Positions 1-12,292 of a stretch of 64,000 bases of DNA are shown here, in pieces. The notes beneath the pieces were generated by a model, which did not search any database, had not been told where the DNA came from, and saw only the letters and a program-made list of their open reading frames with translations. Location: assembly GCA_949592205.1 (NCBI GenBank), contig CATIUR010000001.1:46393001-46457000 (forward strand), in the 5' to 3' direction. The DNA comes from Helichrysum umbraculigerum. Taxonomy: Eukaryota > Streptophyta > Magnoliopsida > Asterales > Asteraceae. A program made the translations under genes and the position numbers. Every line of letters starts with the position of its first letter. The first letter of the stretch is position 1.

Positions 1-325
1 TAAAATCCATAGGATACTCAATATCCCCGTTCTCCTGTTCTACGGTACCTAGCTGCAAAATCTCACGAAGATTACCAGCTGAAAATGTAACAGGCTGACC
101 ACTAACCGTAGCTCTAATCTCTGGCGGGTTGACAGATTCGTCATATACTATATCTGTCCAAAAATCGTTTAGAATAGCCTGAGAGATCGGAGGATTGGCC
201 GTAATGGCGTATCTAATCCTTGATCGTGCAAGGAATCGTAGTATATCAGCAACCCTATCAGCCCGCTTGGCTTCAAGGTTCAGATCAACCAAAATGTTGT
301 GACCCTTGTCAAATGCTCTAGCCAT
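1..325 (-). CDS. SIRE third ORF (env-like position), N-terminal 108 residues
   Basis: Open frame from ATG at 325 to the window edge, starting MARAFDKGHNILVDLN and continuing through a segment ending near NLREILQLG. It lies 2.3 kb downstream of the pol stop, where SIRE elements carry their env-like or extra ORF. I recall similar N-termini in Asteraceae transposon proteins, but the biochemical role is unknown and no signal peptide or membrane segment is visible in this fragment. The ATG lies two bases after a strong 3' splice site (TTTATTTTACAG, minus strand), so it is probably made from a spliced subgenomic mRNA. The C-terminus is outside the window. Confidence 0.72.
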   Translation of the reverse strand, partial: MARAFDKGHNILVDLNLEAKRADRVADILRFLARSRIRYAITANPPISQAILNDFWTDIVYDESVNPPEIRATVSGQPVTFSAGNLREILQLGTVEQENGDIEYPMDF

Positions 326-327
326 AT

Positions 328-345
328 CTGTAAAATAAACACAAA
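328..345 (-). promoter_or_regulatory. Putative 3' splice site for SIRE ORF3
   Basis: Minus-strand sequence GTGTTTATTTTACAG followed by ATATGG: a U-rich tract, CAG, and the ATG of the third ORF two bases later. Inference: the ORF is translated from a spliced transcript that skips gag-pol. Confidence 0.5.
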
Positions 346-569
346 CAACAGATATTAATTTAATGCACGATTAAGAATCTTTAAACTATAACGTATTATG
401 AATCGAGATTCATCAAACATCTTAGTTTAAAATTGAAATTATATATAATTTGTTACAAAAATAGTCTCAAGTCATATATAAAAATTTAACTTATAACTAA
501 AAGTCTTAAGTCTAATTTAAATTAATTATATAAAAGTTATTACAAAAAAAAATTAAAATTTTTGTAAGT

Positions 570-1250
570 TCTGGACTCGCATAAACTGGCCTAACGAGTT
601 GAGGTCAACTCGTTTTGCTTATCAACTCGCTATACTCATCAACTCGCTACATTGATCAACTCGCTATACTCATCAAGCAGCTATTGAAGTGAACTCGCTA
701 ATCACACCGATTCGCTAGTCAACTCGCTGCGAGTTGATTCACAATGTCAACTCGTTCGATGAACTGCCGTCGCGAATTTACACTTAAAATCGATTAATCC
801 GTTGATTTTAACATGATCTATCGATTGATTTACGTTCATTAATTGTCGTTTAACATAAACCCTAAAGATCCATGTCCAATAACATTGTAATCGACGCAAA
901 TCGTTTAAACTTCAAACCGAAACCCTAAGTTTTAAAAAACTTTTGATTTCGTGCAATTTAAACGGTGAAATCCGTTGATATATACCTCAAAATGTTCGTA
1001 ATTTGAAGGTGTATAAAGTCTAAGGATTGAAAAACTCTTTCCCGTACTATAAAAATCGAAATCAAACGAAAAGTAAATATCGCCTCGTTTCACCTGTGTG
1101 ACGGATTCGCAAGCTTTACTGAACTCGCGAAGTTTGTGGGTTCGGTGGGTGAGCTTGACTCGTTTGACCCCCTTTATACTTTGTATCCGATTCGCGAGAT
1201 GTGATGCGGATCCGCAAGTTGATGTCAACTCGCAGGAATAAATAAAAAAC
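570..1250 (-). repeat. GCGAGTTGA-type degenerate repeats upstream of ORF3
   Basis: Dozens of copies of AACTCGC, GACTCGC or GATTCGC (minus sense GCGAGTT) fill 570-770 and 1080-1250. A clean part is a 17-bp tandem unit, ATCAACTCGCTATACTC, at 621-637, 638-654 and 655-671, with a decayed fourth unit at 672-688. The same motif fills the gag leader (8930-9150) and the LTR upstream of the TATA box (9610-9770). The 98-aa frame at 932-1228 runs through this repeat and is not credible as a gene. Confidence 0.75.
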
Positions 1251-2648
1251 GCGAATTTAATTCTAAGTATAAATAAAAACCCGATATTTTACAAGTCTAA
1301 ATTATAATTAATTTTCACTTGTATTTGTCACGTTGTTCAACTCAAAAATATACCGTATAATTGAATTCCGAAGGGTAAAACCTAATAAACACTTAAATTA
1401 AAAACAAATAAAAATACAACGATATAAACATTGGTATCAAGTACCATTTTATTAATCACTTGATCAAAATAAAATACATAAACAAAATGAATAAGAATTT
1501 ATCTGCTTAGGGATCATATTAGAAAGAATAAGCAATTAATTATATATGTAAAAGTCTGAGCAGATTGGTAGTATACATACCTCATGAAATTCAAGTAAAT
1601 TACTGTAAAATTACAACTAAATTTATCATTTATACACTTATATTTATAAAATTATATCTTAAGTACCTTTATCCACATAGCATAATTAATAAATGCATTA
1701 CTCACATAAAGTGAATATTTGATTATAGACAGTTCAAGACGATTACCGGTATTATGATCCACATAAACAAATTATACTCAATTTTCTAAGCAAACTCTTT
1801 ATTGTTAGTATGAGTATTATCAAGTGCTTCCTATTATATGACATACTGAAGAATTCAAGTAAAACTCATAACACTGCATCATTAAATTTCAAGGTAGCGG
1901 TCACTAAATGATGTATCTTTTCGAAACATATAACATACACTTGAATTTTTAAAGGTTAGACAAATATCAAACATATTTTGAATATGCTATGTTATCTAAG
2001 TCTGTACATAGTACAACAGAATATCCCTTCTAGCATAATTCAAAATATATTTGAGAATATTAATTTAATTAAAGGTTTCAGTTCTGTACTTAGTACAACA
2101 AAGTTACCAGTAATTAAGTTAATACCCATATTGCTACTATTTGTCACTTTAAATTAATATGCATGATAACAGTGTATGGCAATACCATCCTTCAACTATT
2201 AAGACTTAATGTCATATATCATAGAATAGTAACACAAAATAATAAACAAGTAGTTAATTAACTTCTTAAGGCTTAGAAACTTTCATATAATTTGCCTACC
2301 AGTACATCATATGATGAAGCCATCTAAAGTTTTTCACTAAAAATAGACAAATTATAACTTGTGGATATAGGTGTATAATCAAATAAATATAAACACATAC
2401 CTGATAGAACCGCTGTAGTTCTAAAGCAACTTTATTTGAACCTACTACCATATCATACTTAGGACTTAAGCTTATTATTGTAAAGCTTATTCTCCTAATG
2501 TACTATCATTTCCCTTAGTTTTTACAAATAAAAACTTAAATGAAGGCGATTCCCCTTAGGTAACAAGCAAATGAATGCCATACGCCTTTTTTTTTTTTAA
2601 ATGAATACAGAAATACTAACTATTATAAAAATACCCTTGGAAGACTAA
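1251..2648. other. AT-rich spacer between SIRE pol and ORF3
   Basis: About 1.4 kb of AT-rich sequence without a credible ORF. If ORF3 is spliced, this would be intron or untranslated sequence. I see no insertion with clear terminal repeats here. A poly-T run lies near 2587-2598, just after the pol stop. Confidence 0.5.
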
Positions 2649-5600
2649 TCAATCTGGATTTCTCATTCCGTTCAGTTGAACCAACGTCTCAAATCTTGCT
2701 CTGTCGAACGCCTTTGTGTATAAGTCTGCTAAGTTTTCCAATGATGGAACCTTAACTAACTTTATCAACTTTTTCTCAGCACAATCTCTAATAAAATGAT
2801 GTCGAATATCAATATGCTTAGTTTTACTGTGCTTCACCGGATTATTGGTGATCGACATAGTAGATTCGTTATCAATCATCATAGGAGTATTGGTTATATT
2901 TAACCCGTAATCCCGCAGTTGCTGTTGAATCCAAAGTACTTGCGAGCAACAGCTGCCAGCTGCAACATACTCAACTTCACAAGTAGAAATGGCTACCGAG
3001 GTTTGCTTCTTGCACTGCCAGGATACTAATCTACCTCCTAGGAATTGACATCCTCCGGTCGTAGATTTCCTATTCTGATTGCATCCTCCGTAATCCGAAT
3101 CAGTATAAGCTACGAGATCTAAGTCTCCATCAATCGGATACCAAAGACCCAGCTTAGGTTTCCCTTTGAGGTAATGAAAGATTCGTTTAACAGCTTGCAT
3201 ATGTGACTCTTTCGGATTAGCCTGATATCTTGCGCATAGACAAACAGCAAACATTATGTCAGGCCTAGAGGCTGTAAGATACATTAGTGATCCGATCATG
3301 GCTCTATAAAGAGTTGGATCCACATCGCCATCACTCGATGTATCTGGACCTAGTCCATGATTGACTGGAATTGGAGTATTCTAGACCTTACTTTCATCCA
3401 TCTTAAAGTGTTCTAATAGCTCATATGTATATTTAGATTGATGAATAAAGAATCCATCCTTCTTTTGATCAACTTGTAATCCTAAGAAGAAATTCAACTC
3501 TCTCATTGCAGACATTTCAAACCTTTTTCTCATGACTTGCTCGAATTCTTGACACATCTTTTCATCAGATGATCCAAAGATAATATCATCAACATAAACT
3601 TGCACGAGAAGAAAGTCTTTCTTTTTCCACTTCACAAACAGTGTACTATCAATCGATCCTCTTGTAAATCCATTCTCAAGTAGATACGTTGATAGTGTTC
3701 CATACCACATCCTTGGTGCTTGATGTAATCCATATAGAGCCTTATTTAAACGATATACTCTATCTGGATACTTAGGATCAGCAAACCCTGGCGGTTGTGA
3801 AACATACACCAATTCTTCCACTTTGCCATACAAAAAGGCACTCTTAACATCCAACTGATAAACTTTTATACCATAGTATGATGCGAATGCTAAGAACACT
3901 CTAATTGCTTCTAGCCTAGCAACTGGTGTAAACACTTCATTGTAATCAATACCTTCTTGTTGATTAAAACCTTGAACCACCAGACGAGCTTTATTGCGAG
4001 TAACGATTCCTTTATCATCTCTCTTGCACTTAAATACCCATCTAGTTCCAATTGGATATTCTCCCTTTGGTAGGTCAACCAACTCCCATACTTGTAATTT
4101 AGAGAACTGAGATAGTTCTTCTTGCATTGCTTCTACCCACGAACTTTCTTTTAAAGCCATTTGAACATTTTTAGGCTCGATTTGTGAGATAAAGCATGAA
4201 TATAGACATTGATTAGGAATCCCTGTCTCTTTCATTGCAGTATACAAGCTTTGGTATTCTAAATTCTCAGATGTACTAGCTCTGGATTGATGTCTAGTTT
4301 GAACCGGAGTATTAATATCACCGATGATGTTTTCAACGGGATGATTCTTACTCGTTTTAGTTGTAGTAACTGGTTCAACCGGTATCTCATCTTCCAAATT
4401 AGTACCAATCTCTTCCAATTCAGGTACATCTTCCGTACGTGCTGAAGATATCCTTAAATGTTTCAAAGGAGTAAGTATATCATCAAACTTTGTAGAAAGA
4501 TCATCAGGATCTTCTGTTTCTTGAGACTTATCCTCTAAAGGTTGTTGTGACTCACTTGTGGAAGCTTTATCTGAGTCAACATTAGTCTTAATTCCAGACT
4601 GCTTAACACTTGATGTTGAAGCGGGACCAATATTCTCATCTTCAAACAATAAATGTTCAGCTATCTCTGAATCACTGACATAGTCACTAATAGGAACTTT
4701 AAATGATGCAAAAAGATCAGAATAATCAAATTGCCAATCTAAGCCCTTATGAACATCAGGTGAGTAGCTCGTAACCTCAATATTATAAACTTCCTCCAAA
4801 CGTCCTGTGACTTTATTAAAGACTCTCTTGTTTGGCGAATTGGGCATATAACCTAGAAAAAATCCTTCGTCAGCCTTCTCACCAAATTTAGCTTGATGTC
4901 CAGTCTTTAATATGGTGCATGAAACTCCAAAGGGTTCAAACCCTTTTAAGTTAGGTTTCTTATTGTTCAAAAGCTCATAACAAGTCTTGTTATGTCTTTT
5001 AACCGTAAGAACTCTATTAAGAACATAACATGTTGTATTCACTGCTTCTGCCCAAAAGATGACCGGAAGCTTTGAATCAGCAAGCATTGTTCTTGCAGCT
5101 TCAATCAATGTCCTATTTTTCCTTTCAGCAACACCATTCTGTTGAGGTTCATAAGGTGCACTGAATTGATGTAATATCCCTTTGCTTAAGCAATAGATAT
5201 TCAACGTTGAATTCTTAAACTCTGTTCCATTGTCACTACGAATACGCTTAACTCTCTTTTTATAGACATTCTCTACTAGATCAAAGAACTCAATTAGAAT
5301 TCCAGGAGTTTCATCCTTTGATCCCAAAAAGAATACCCATGAGAATCTAGAATAATCATCTGTGACAACCAAACAGTACCATTTGCCACCTAGACTTCTC
5401 TTGCTTATAGGGCCGAAGAGATCCATATGTAGCAATTCAAATGGCGAGGAGATAGAGTTTTCAGTCTTAGGTCTGTGTGGTTTCTTGTGCTGCTTTCCTT
5501 TCATGCAAGGAACACACTTATCCTCAGACTCGAAACGTTTTTGTGGTACACCTAGAACCAAACCATTTTTGGTTATATAATTCATCTTTCTCCAGTTCAG

Positions 5601-6092
5601 GTGTGCCATTCTCCTATGCCATAATAATGCGTCTGTTTCCGAAGCCTTGGATAATAAACATGTAGACACCATTGAAGAGTTAGGAACACCCATGTTGATA
5701 GCATAGATGTCCTTCTTCCTTGGCGCCCTCATCAATATCCATTTATCAGGAATTTTAAAACCTGGCTTCAGGACTAAGGCTTCCTTTTCATTAAAATAGA
5801 CTGGATGACCTTTATCACAGACTTGGGAAACACTCACTAGATTGTGAGTTAGTTCTTCAACATAGTTCACATCCTCAAGAGTCAAAGTTCCATTTGAAAC
5901 TTTTCCTTTTCCCGAAATTACTCCTCCTTTATCTCCTGCAAAATTTACTTTTTGCTTGAGACTCTCCTTGAAGTCCTTCAACAGACTTCTTTCTCCGGTC
6001 ATGTGCCTTGAGCATCCACTGTCTACATACCACCAGCTATCCTTGTTCACAGCATACTCCTGCACATAACACAAGATACGATCAGTTATCAA
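2649..6092 (-). pseudogene. SIRE pol polyprotein with one in-frame TAG
   Basis: Domains in order: protease (DSGCSRHMTG, Asp24 counted from the Met at 6092); GAG-pre-integrase with an HHCC finger (HRRMAH, later CVPCMKGKQH); integrase core with first Asp in LLHMDLFGP, second in IRSDNGTEF and Glu in PQQNGVAERKN; Copia RT with QLDVKSAFLYG and the catalytic YVDDIIFGS; RNase H ending in ENLADLYTKAF. A TAG at 3381-3383 interrupts the frame between RT and RNase H (KMDESKV, stop, NTPIPVN). Reading continues in the same frame through 3323 to the normal end at 2649. Pol overlaps the end of gag by 11 bases in another frame, so its expression needs a frameshift or other bypass. Apart from the single nonsense codon the protein looks intact. 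Confidence 0.93.
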
Positions 6093-8892
6093 GAGGGACC
6101 CAAGCCATTACGGTCTTGGTTTGTCCCTTATCATCAACAAACTTAAGCTCTTTAAAATAACCATCCTTCCCATCAGGAGCTTTGGTTACTTTCGAAGTAG
6201 CTTTAGTTTGTGGACGATCAGCCTTAAGAGGTGAATTGGAGGAGAACCTCTTAGGCACATAATTATGAGCTCTATGATTATAATTAAACTCATGTGATCG
6301 CGAAGTAGTACCACTCTCATAATGACTATGGCCTCTACTTGGAGTTCTAAACCTCGACGGTGTCACATCTCTAGACTTATAGACAGAATTATCACCTTGA
6401 GTATATGGCCGTTTAGGTTTAGGTGGGGAGACACTATGCTTACCATCTCTTTTAAGAATGTTAACAGGTTTATTACCTAACTTAAGTTTGGTATCTAACC
6501 CATCTACAATCATACTAGAGTCGGTCTGTGTCTTTTCATCCATCACAAGCTTATGTGATGTTTCAGGCTTTTTGTTAGGACAACACGAAGCCACGTGTCC
6601 CTTTTGATGACACTTGAAACATGACATCTGCTTGCGTGATTTACTCACTTTTGCTTTCTCATCCGGAGTCTTAGGCACTAAAGGTTTAAGCTGTTCCTTA
6701 TTAACCTTATCATCAGTCTTAGCATCGTTAATCACTCCACCCGATACAAATTGTATTTTGGTGAAATGAGAAGCCTTGCTATTATCTAATGATATGTTCT
6801 TAATAACATCTTTCTGTGCCTCTGACTGTTCAGGTTTATCAGCTACTGAACTCTCAGGATTAACTTCAGTCATTTCAGAATCTTCAGGAATAGGAGTGTA
6901 ATTGGCATTAAAAGGCGGGGATACATCATTGTAACCTAACCCAGTCTTGTCCTTTACACTACGTTGAGCATCTAACATTTTATCCATTTGAGATGTCCTA
7001 TAGTTCTCAAGTTTACGGTTTTGCTCAATTAACCTTAAGTTAAGGTTCACTATTTCCTGATCCTTACTAGCAATCGTCTCATTTAAGTCTTTGATATTCA
7101 TATAGAGACCATCGATGATAACAGATTTTTCACTTATGGTATCTCTAAGTTTTGTTCTATCCGAAGCATCAGACTTAATTTTATCTTTTAAGACTTGTTT
7201 ATCATCACTTAATCTACGAATATCCATAATAGCTTGATCAAGTTCAGATCTAACAGTCTTATAGGATTCCTTATCCATATTCAATTGTGATGACAGGTTG
7301 CTATTTGACACAGTTAATACACTATTCTGAGATTGTAAATCAGTAACTAAGTAACAAACATCAGCAAGATTAAGAATATCTAAACATACCTTCTTCTTGT
7401 CAGTTTGTAATTCAGCCATGCGTGCCACGAATTCTTCAGGACTCATATCTGGAGCTGAATCCATATATAGCACGTCATCATCACTTACCTTCACTTCAGA
7501 CTCAGGCACCTCTACTTTCTGTTCCATATCAGTGGGCATGTAGGACACTGATCCAGCAGTTGTCTCTTCGATCTCGGCCATCAAAGCTTCCTCAGAATGA
7601 GCTTGCCAATCATAAGAGCCATCCAACTGCTTCACCACTAAGGCTTTGGAAGCAAGAGTACTTCCCGAACCTTGTTTTCCTTGTGCTTCTACTTTAGGTC
7701 TTTGGCATTCTCTAGCAAAATGACCAATACCCTGACAGTTAAAGCATCTGACCTTGGTTTTATCAAACCCTGATCTATTGCCCAACACTTTTCTACCAGT
7801 TCTCTTAAGGAAATTCTTCACCTTTCTAGAAATCAACGCAAGTTGATCTTGAAGCTCCAGTTCCTCAAGATAATCAGAATCTATCTGTTCATAATCCTCA
7901 TCAAACAGAATATGATCATTGATCTTTCCCTCTATATAGTTCTCATATGATGCCACAAAGGAAGCAAGAACAGACAGTTGCTGTTCAGCAGATTTCACAC
8001 TCATCGGCATCTTCTGATGCTCTTGAGGTGACTTCTCAGAATTCTTTCCCTTTGTCTCATCACCAGAGGAGGAAATAAAGCACAGATCTTCAGTAATCAG
8101 TTCTCCATTTTCACTAGTATCACCAACTAACAATGCAGTGGTCGAACTAGATGACACAGTCGAAAGACTTGACTTTCCATGATACAACCTAGGGTTCTGA
8201 ACCTGATCAGAATCACTATCTCTTGACTTTCTGGAGAAATCATAACCTTTCAGCTTGTCAATGACTTGCTCTAAGGTCATAGTAGAATACCTGGTTTCGT
8301 TATCCTTAATCATAACACCATACATTTCCCATTTAGAAGGCAAACCCTCAAGAAACTTGTCGGTTTTAGCTACTTCTTCTTCAACAATTTCATGGTATTC
8401 CAGTTCACTTAGTAGATGGTAGAAACGCGTGACATAGGCATCAAGATCTTCTCCTTTTAAAGCTTTAAACATAGTAAACTGCTTTTTAAGAAGACTCCTC
8501 TTGCCAGCTCTCACCTGTGGACTTCCCTCACCTCTTTTCTCTAGAGCTTCCCAGAGCGTTCTAGCAGTATGAAAAGACTTCAGTTGATGAGCAATCTCTT
8601 TAGGAAGACACATCTTTATGCATGAATGTGCTTTATTCTCATTTCTGTAAGCTTCCTTCTCTTGATCACTCATGTTCGCATAGGTAAGAACCACAGTGGC
8701 ATTCTGAACAGTTTGTGTAGGTGCGGTGTATCCACTCTTGATACACATCTAGATTGACAGGTCATGGAATCTACAGTAAGATTCAAATCTGTCCTTCCAG
8801 TTGTAGTAGTCCTCGATTCTTAACAACTTAGGTGGAACGTTTGACTTTCCCACCTCGTGGTCCATTTCGATCATTCTACTTAAGTCAGACAT
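6082..8892 (-). pseudogene. SIRE gag with one in-frame TAG
   Basis: The natural start is the ATG at 8892 (MSDLSRMIEMDHEVGKSN). Codon 48 is TAG (8749-8751), in the context HDLSI, stop, MCIKSGY, where related proteins carry Trp as far as I remember. After it the frame is open for 888 codons to 6082. It contains a UBN2-type capsid region, a first zinc knuckle CFNCQGIGHFAREC, a long probably coiled-coil segment rich in Leu, Asp, Lys and Ser, and a second knuckle CFKCHQKGHVASCC. Two knuckles and this length are typical of SIRE gag. The early stop removes nearly all of gag unless translation reinitiates at the Met at 8748. Confidence 0.92.
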
Positions 8893-8929
8893 CTTAAAAA
8901 CTTAAAATTAAACTGTTTCAGCGAATTCA

Positions 8930-9150
8930 GAAAACTCAACTCGCAAGACTCAGCTCAACTCGCAATCTCAGCTCGACTCGCAGAATACGTCGATTCGCAA
9001 GTCTCAGTTCGGATTGCTAAAGATGTCGATTCGCAAGTGATGTCGATTCGCGAGGGATCTCGGTTCGACTCGCAAGCCTCAGTTCGACTCGCTAGTTCAA
9101 CTCGGTTCGCAGGCGACGCTGGAACCCTAATCTCGACTCGCGAAACGACT
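8930..9150 (-). repeat. GCGAGTCGA-type repeats in the SIRE gag leader
   Basis: The untranslated leader between primer site and gag start is packed with GACTCGC, GATTCGC and AACTCGC units, mostly 15-25 bp apart. It is the same motif family as in the LTR and upstream of ORF3. Confidence 0.7.
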
Positions 9151-9338
9151 GTTAAACCCGAAAAACGAATGTTAAGGTATTTTTACGACTAAAACTTAAA
9201 ATTTCGACCGTAAACAAACCCTAAAACGTCCAGAGAATGATTTTGATCGTTAGTATTGCAAAAACGCACGTAAAAACGACCCGAATCAAAAACGCAATAA
9301 TACTAAAACTTATGAACACACTCGTATTTAGCCCGAAA

Positions 9339-9350
9339 GCTCTGATACCA
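9339..9350 (-). promoter_or_regulatory. Primer binding site, tRNA-iMet type (SIRE)
   Basis: Minus strand TGGTATCAGAGC, complementary to the 3' end of plant initiator tRNA-Met, two bases from the LTR end (TGTAAG on the plus strand). Confidence 0.92.
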
Positions 9351-9352
9351 GA

Positions 9353-9948
9353 TGTAAGTCCCCTAGTTTTAGGATCGATAACTTCGTTATCTGTAGTATT
9401 AAGGTGCGGAATCCCTCAATACGGTGTTATCTTACTAACAACGAATATGTTCGAATTGCGTTTTAATAAAGCTTAACTTAAAACAATGAATTGTTAAAGC
9501 CTAGCCTTTAGGTTCGGTTTTTCTCTGGGTTTGTCGAGTTCGCAGAAGGCAAAAAGTGTAAAAGTGTTGTTCAAGTTATGTTTTTCAAGCCGTTAAAAAC
9601 ATTATATACGTCCAGCTCAACTCGGCTCGCATGGGCCTGCGAGTTCAGTCCAACTCGCAGCCCAAGCCCAGTAAAGGACTCGGCTCGTCAGAGTTATGTG
9701 ATACGAGTTTAGTTCTCATCTCGCAGCTCAGCTCGCTGCGACTTGAGATCTCAACTCGCTACGCATCAAACGTATATATATTTATTTTGTATTTAATTAT
9801 TCGTCTAACTTAACAAAACAATATATTTAACGAATATCACTAACAAAACAAATATTCATTTACAAATCTAAACCAATATACAAACATAATAATAATTACA
9901 CTAGTCCTATTTCAAGCTAGATCTGTTGTCACAATCTATGTTCCAACA
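9353..9948 (-). repeat. 5' LTR of the SIRE element
   Basis: A 596-bp LTR. On the minus strand it begins TGTTGGAACATAGATTGTGA and ends CTTACA, directly before the primer site. A TATA box (TATATAAT, minus strand) lies at 9601-9608, with GCGAGTT/GCGAGTC repeats just upstream at about 9610-9770. Its partner LTR is outside the window. Confidence 0.88.
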
Positions 9949-10008
9949 AGATGTGTCCAAAAAGTGTGGAATATCGTACTTAAAAACATGACTTTTTGCG
10001 TCACATCA
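9949..10008 (-). repeat. Start of element A 3' LTR (rest displaced by SIRE insertion)
   Basis: Sixty bases ending TCACATCA on the plus strand, identical apart from one base to the outer end of A's 5' LTR at 27881-27940. The remainder of this LTR lies beyond the SIRE insertion. Confidence 0.88.
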
Positions 10009-12245
10009 AGTTATCCCACACTTAGACGTTGCTTGTCCTCAAGCAACACTCAGTTTTTGAAAACATTTTAAAACATTTTAGAGCGAGTCACAACATGTTT
10101 TAAGAGTTACCACTTCCAGATGTAAGTAAGATAACTTCAACAATTTAAGGAAAGATAAGATGATCCTTTCATAAACAAGAAAAGATTCTCTTAGGCATAC
10201 TTCCAAATCTCATGATCTTGGAGTACACATGACTAGGCGATCTCACTAAAGGTGGTCACTCAATTCACTCAAAGTGTATCGGGTTTCCTATCAATCTAGA
10301 ACAAACGAAATCGCTCAAATAGCCAGTCATGCAGCACTCATCGTCATAGGCTTGATCGAGAATCGAATCTCCACCACTTAGGTGAGGACGGTGCTAATTA
10401 TCCCAAGACATTCATGAGGGTTGTAGTGTTTGGTGAGGGTAAAAGGGTATGGATAGTGGTATATTTGGGTGTAAGGGTTGCTTATCTTAAAAACAACTGA
10501 GATCATGAAAAACTTTATTTTAGAACGGAAAGGAGATAGCTATTCGTCTTCTTATCAGATTCTTCTTGAGAGGATGATACTTTGAAGGACTTAGCTTTAT
10601 TCTTGCGGAACTATTTTTCTTTTCTTTTCTGCTTTTTCTTCTTTTCTATTTTCTTTTTCTTCTTCAGAACTTCTTTGCCAGAGAATTTCCAAGGATATTT
10701 TTCTTTTGATTCTTTCAGAAATCCCTTATCTTGAACATTTCGAGTCTTTTTATGGTGCCAATTTTACGCACCAAGGATTCTCAAGAGAGATGACTTTTGG
10801 AGAATACGAAAGGGTAAGACAAGTGAAATGGATATTCTAAAAGATGTTCTTCACAACCTCAGAAATTCTAAGATAAGTTTGGGGATATTTTGGGAAATAG
10901 GGGTTAAAGATGAGGGTTTAATGAAACGAAAGGTTTAGGCTCAACAAGGTTTACTAGACGAATCATCGATACTAAAAATGAGTATCGGAAGGGTTTTGGG
11001 CTTGAAGAGATATGTAAAAGAGGGTTAAATCCTAGGGAATGTCAATGTCATCTAATTGCACATATACCGCGTACGGTACACACCAATGTGGTCTCGAAGC
11101 GTATGTCAAGAGCAAGTTCTAATTCAGAGATACATGCATCAGCACACACAAGAAATGAATAGTGAAGCATTAAAGATGAATGCTTTTGGGCTCAAGATAC
11201 CTCACTGCAAATAGGGTTGTATGTGCTTCGTCATGCTCCTATTAGATTATCATTTCTTGCTTAAAAAATTTCTACCTTATTTTCCCTAGATTCCGAAATA
11301 TATTATTCATATTTGAAGATAGCTCCTCTCAAAAGATATTATGACTCAAAATAGTAGAGTTAATCGAGAGATTAGGCTCGTACTTTTTAGATTTTCTTTA
11401 AAAAATTTTGAAAAAATTGAGGAACATTTTCTGAGTTTACTATTTCGGACATTAAAGATCATAAAAACTAACCAAGGTATTCTATACCTGCTATCCCACA
11501 CTTAGAGGAACATTGTCCCTAATGTTCTCTTGAGTTGAGATTTACTGGAAGTAAAATCCCACACTTAGAGTTTGAACATAAGAAAATGTTTCTCAAGTGT
11601 TTGTTTTGGGCTGGAATCCCACACTTAGTGATAAGCTTAGGATAGAGTATAGACTACTTAACAAACTTAACAAAGCAAATAATATACTGAATCATAAACA
11701 AAAGAGGGTAAAGGGTTAAGACACTCCCCAGATAGCGAGCTGCACTGAAGCTGAGAGTCTGAATTTGCTGAAAAGAGATGTTGCCAAGATCCTTTTCTGC
11801 ATCCATGAAGATCGGCTCGGCTTCAAGCATCTTGCTATTGGTTTATTCATCCATCATTCTCTTGTGAATTAATCTCGTAAGTGTGAACACATTGGACGTA
11901 TCATTTTTACAAACTCGGTTTTTATTGCAAATGGAAAGAGAAATCACTGTCTCAGAATTTTGAAAAGATGTTTTCTATTACAAATCAGTTTTATAAAACA
12001 TGTGTTTTTAAACGAGTTCGAGCATAATGCATAAAAGTAGTATGCAAGTACCTCAAATGCTCGAAACACATGAATTATCAGTTTTCAAAGTGATTTCCCT
12101 ATTTTCTAAGACCAGTGATTTATTTGCAAATGAGTTGTAATTCCGGAGAAGTTTTCATAAAGTATTTTTAGGTACGCTCAAGTGTGAAGGATAGTCAGAG
12201 ATTTTCTTCACTTGTTGACACTTTCTCTCAACACGTCTTATTCCA

Positions 12246-12292
12246 CGGGTTGCCTCCCGAGCAGCGCTGCTTTTATAGTCGAGAGCTTGACT
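12246..12292 (-). repeat. Athila-type 3' motif (second copy in A)
   Basis: Minus strand: a short stem AGTCAAGCTCTCGACT, then AGCAGCGCTGCTCGGGAGG and CAACCCG. The same arrangement recurs after the ORFs of A, B, C and E. There is no intact ORF directly before this copy. Confidence 0.65.

Larger units (their letters stand above)
1..9948 (-). mobile_element. SIRE-type Ty1/Copia retrotransposon (partial, runs off left edge)
   Basis: On the minus strand the order is LTR (9353-9948), tRNA-iMet primer site (9339-9350), gag with two zinc knuckles (8892-6082), pol in the Copia order protease-integrase-RT-RNaseH (6092-2649), a long spacer, and the start of a third ORF (325-1). An elongated gag with a second CCHC motif plus an ORF after pol is the signature of the SIRE/Maximus lineage. 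The 3' LTR lies left of the window, so the target duplication cannot be checked. The outer LTR end abuts AGATG (9949-9953), inside the 3' LTR of element A. Gag and pol each carry one in-frame TAG, so this copy is not autonomous as it stands. Confidence 0.93.

Noticed and set aside
621..688. CRISPR-like spacing of 17-bp repeats
   Set aside because: Units are directly adjacent without unique spacers, and this is plant retrotransposon DNA.
932..1228. 98-aa minus-strand ORF
   Set aside because: Runs through the GCGAGTT repeat region of the SIRE element; no recognisable motif and no reason to be translated.
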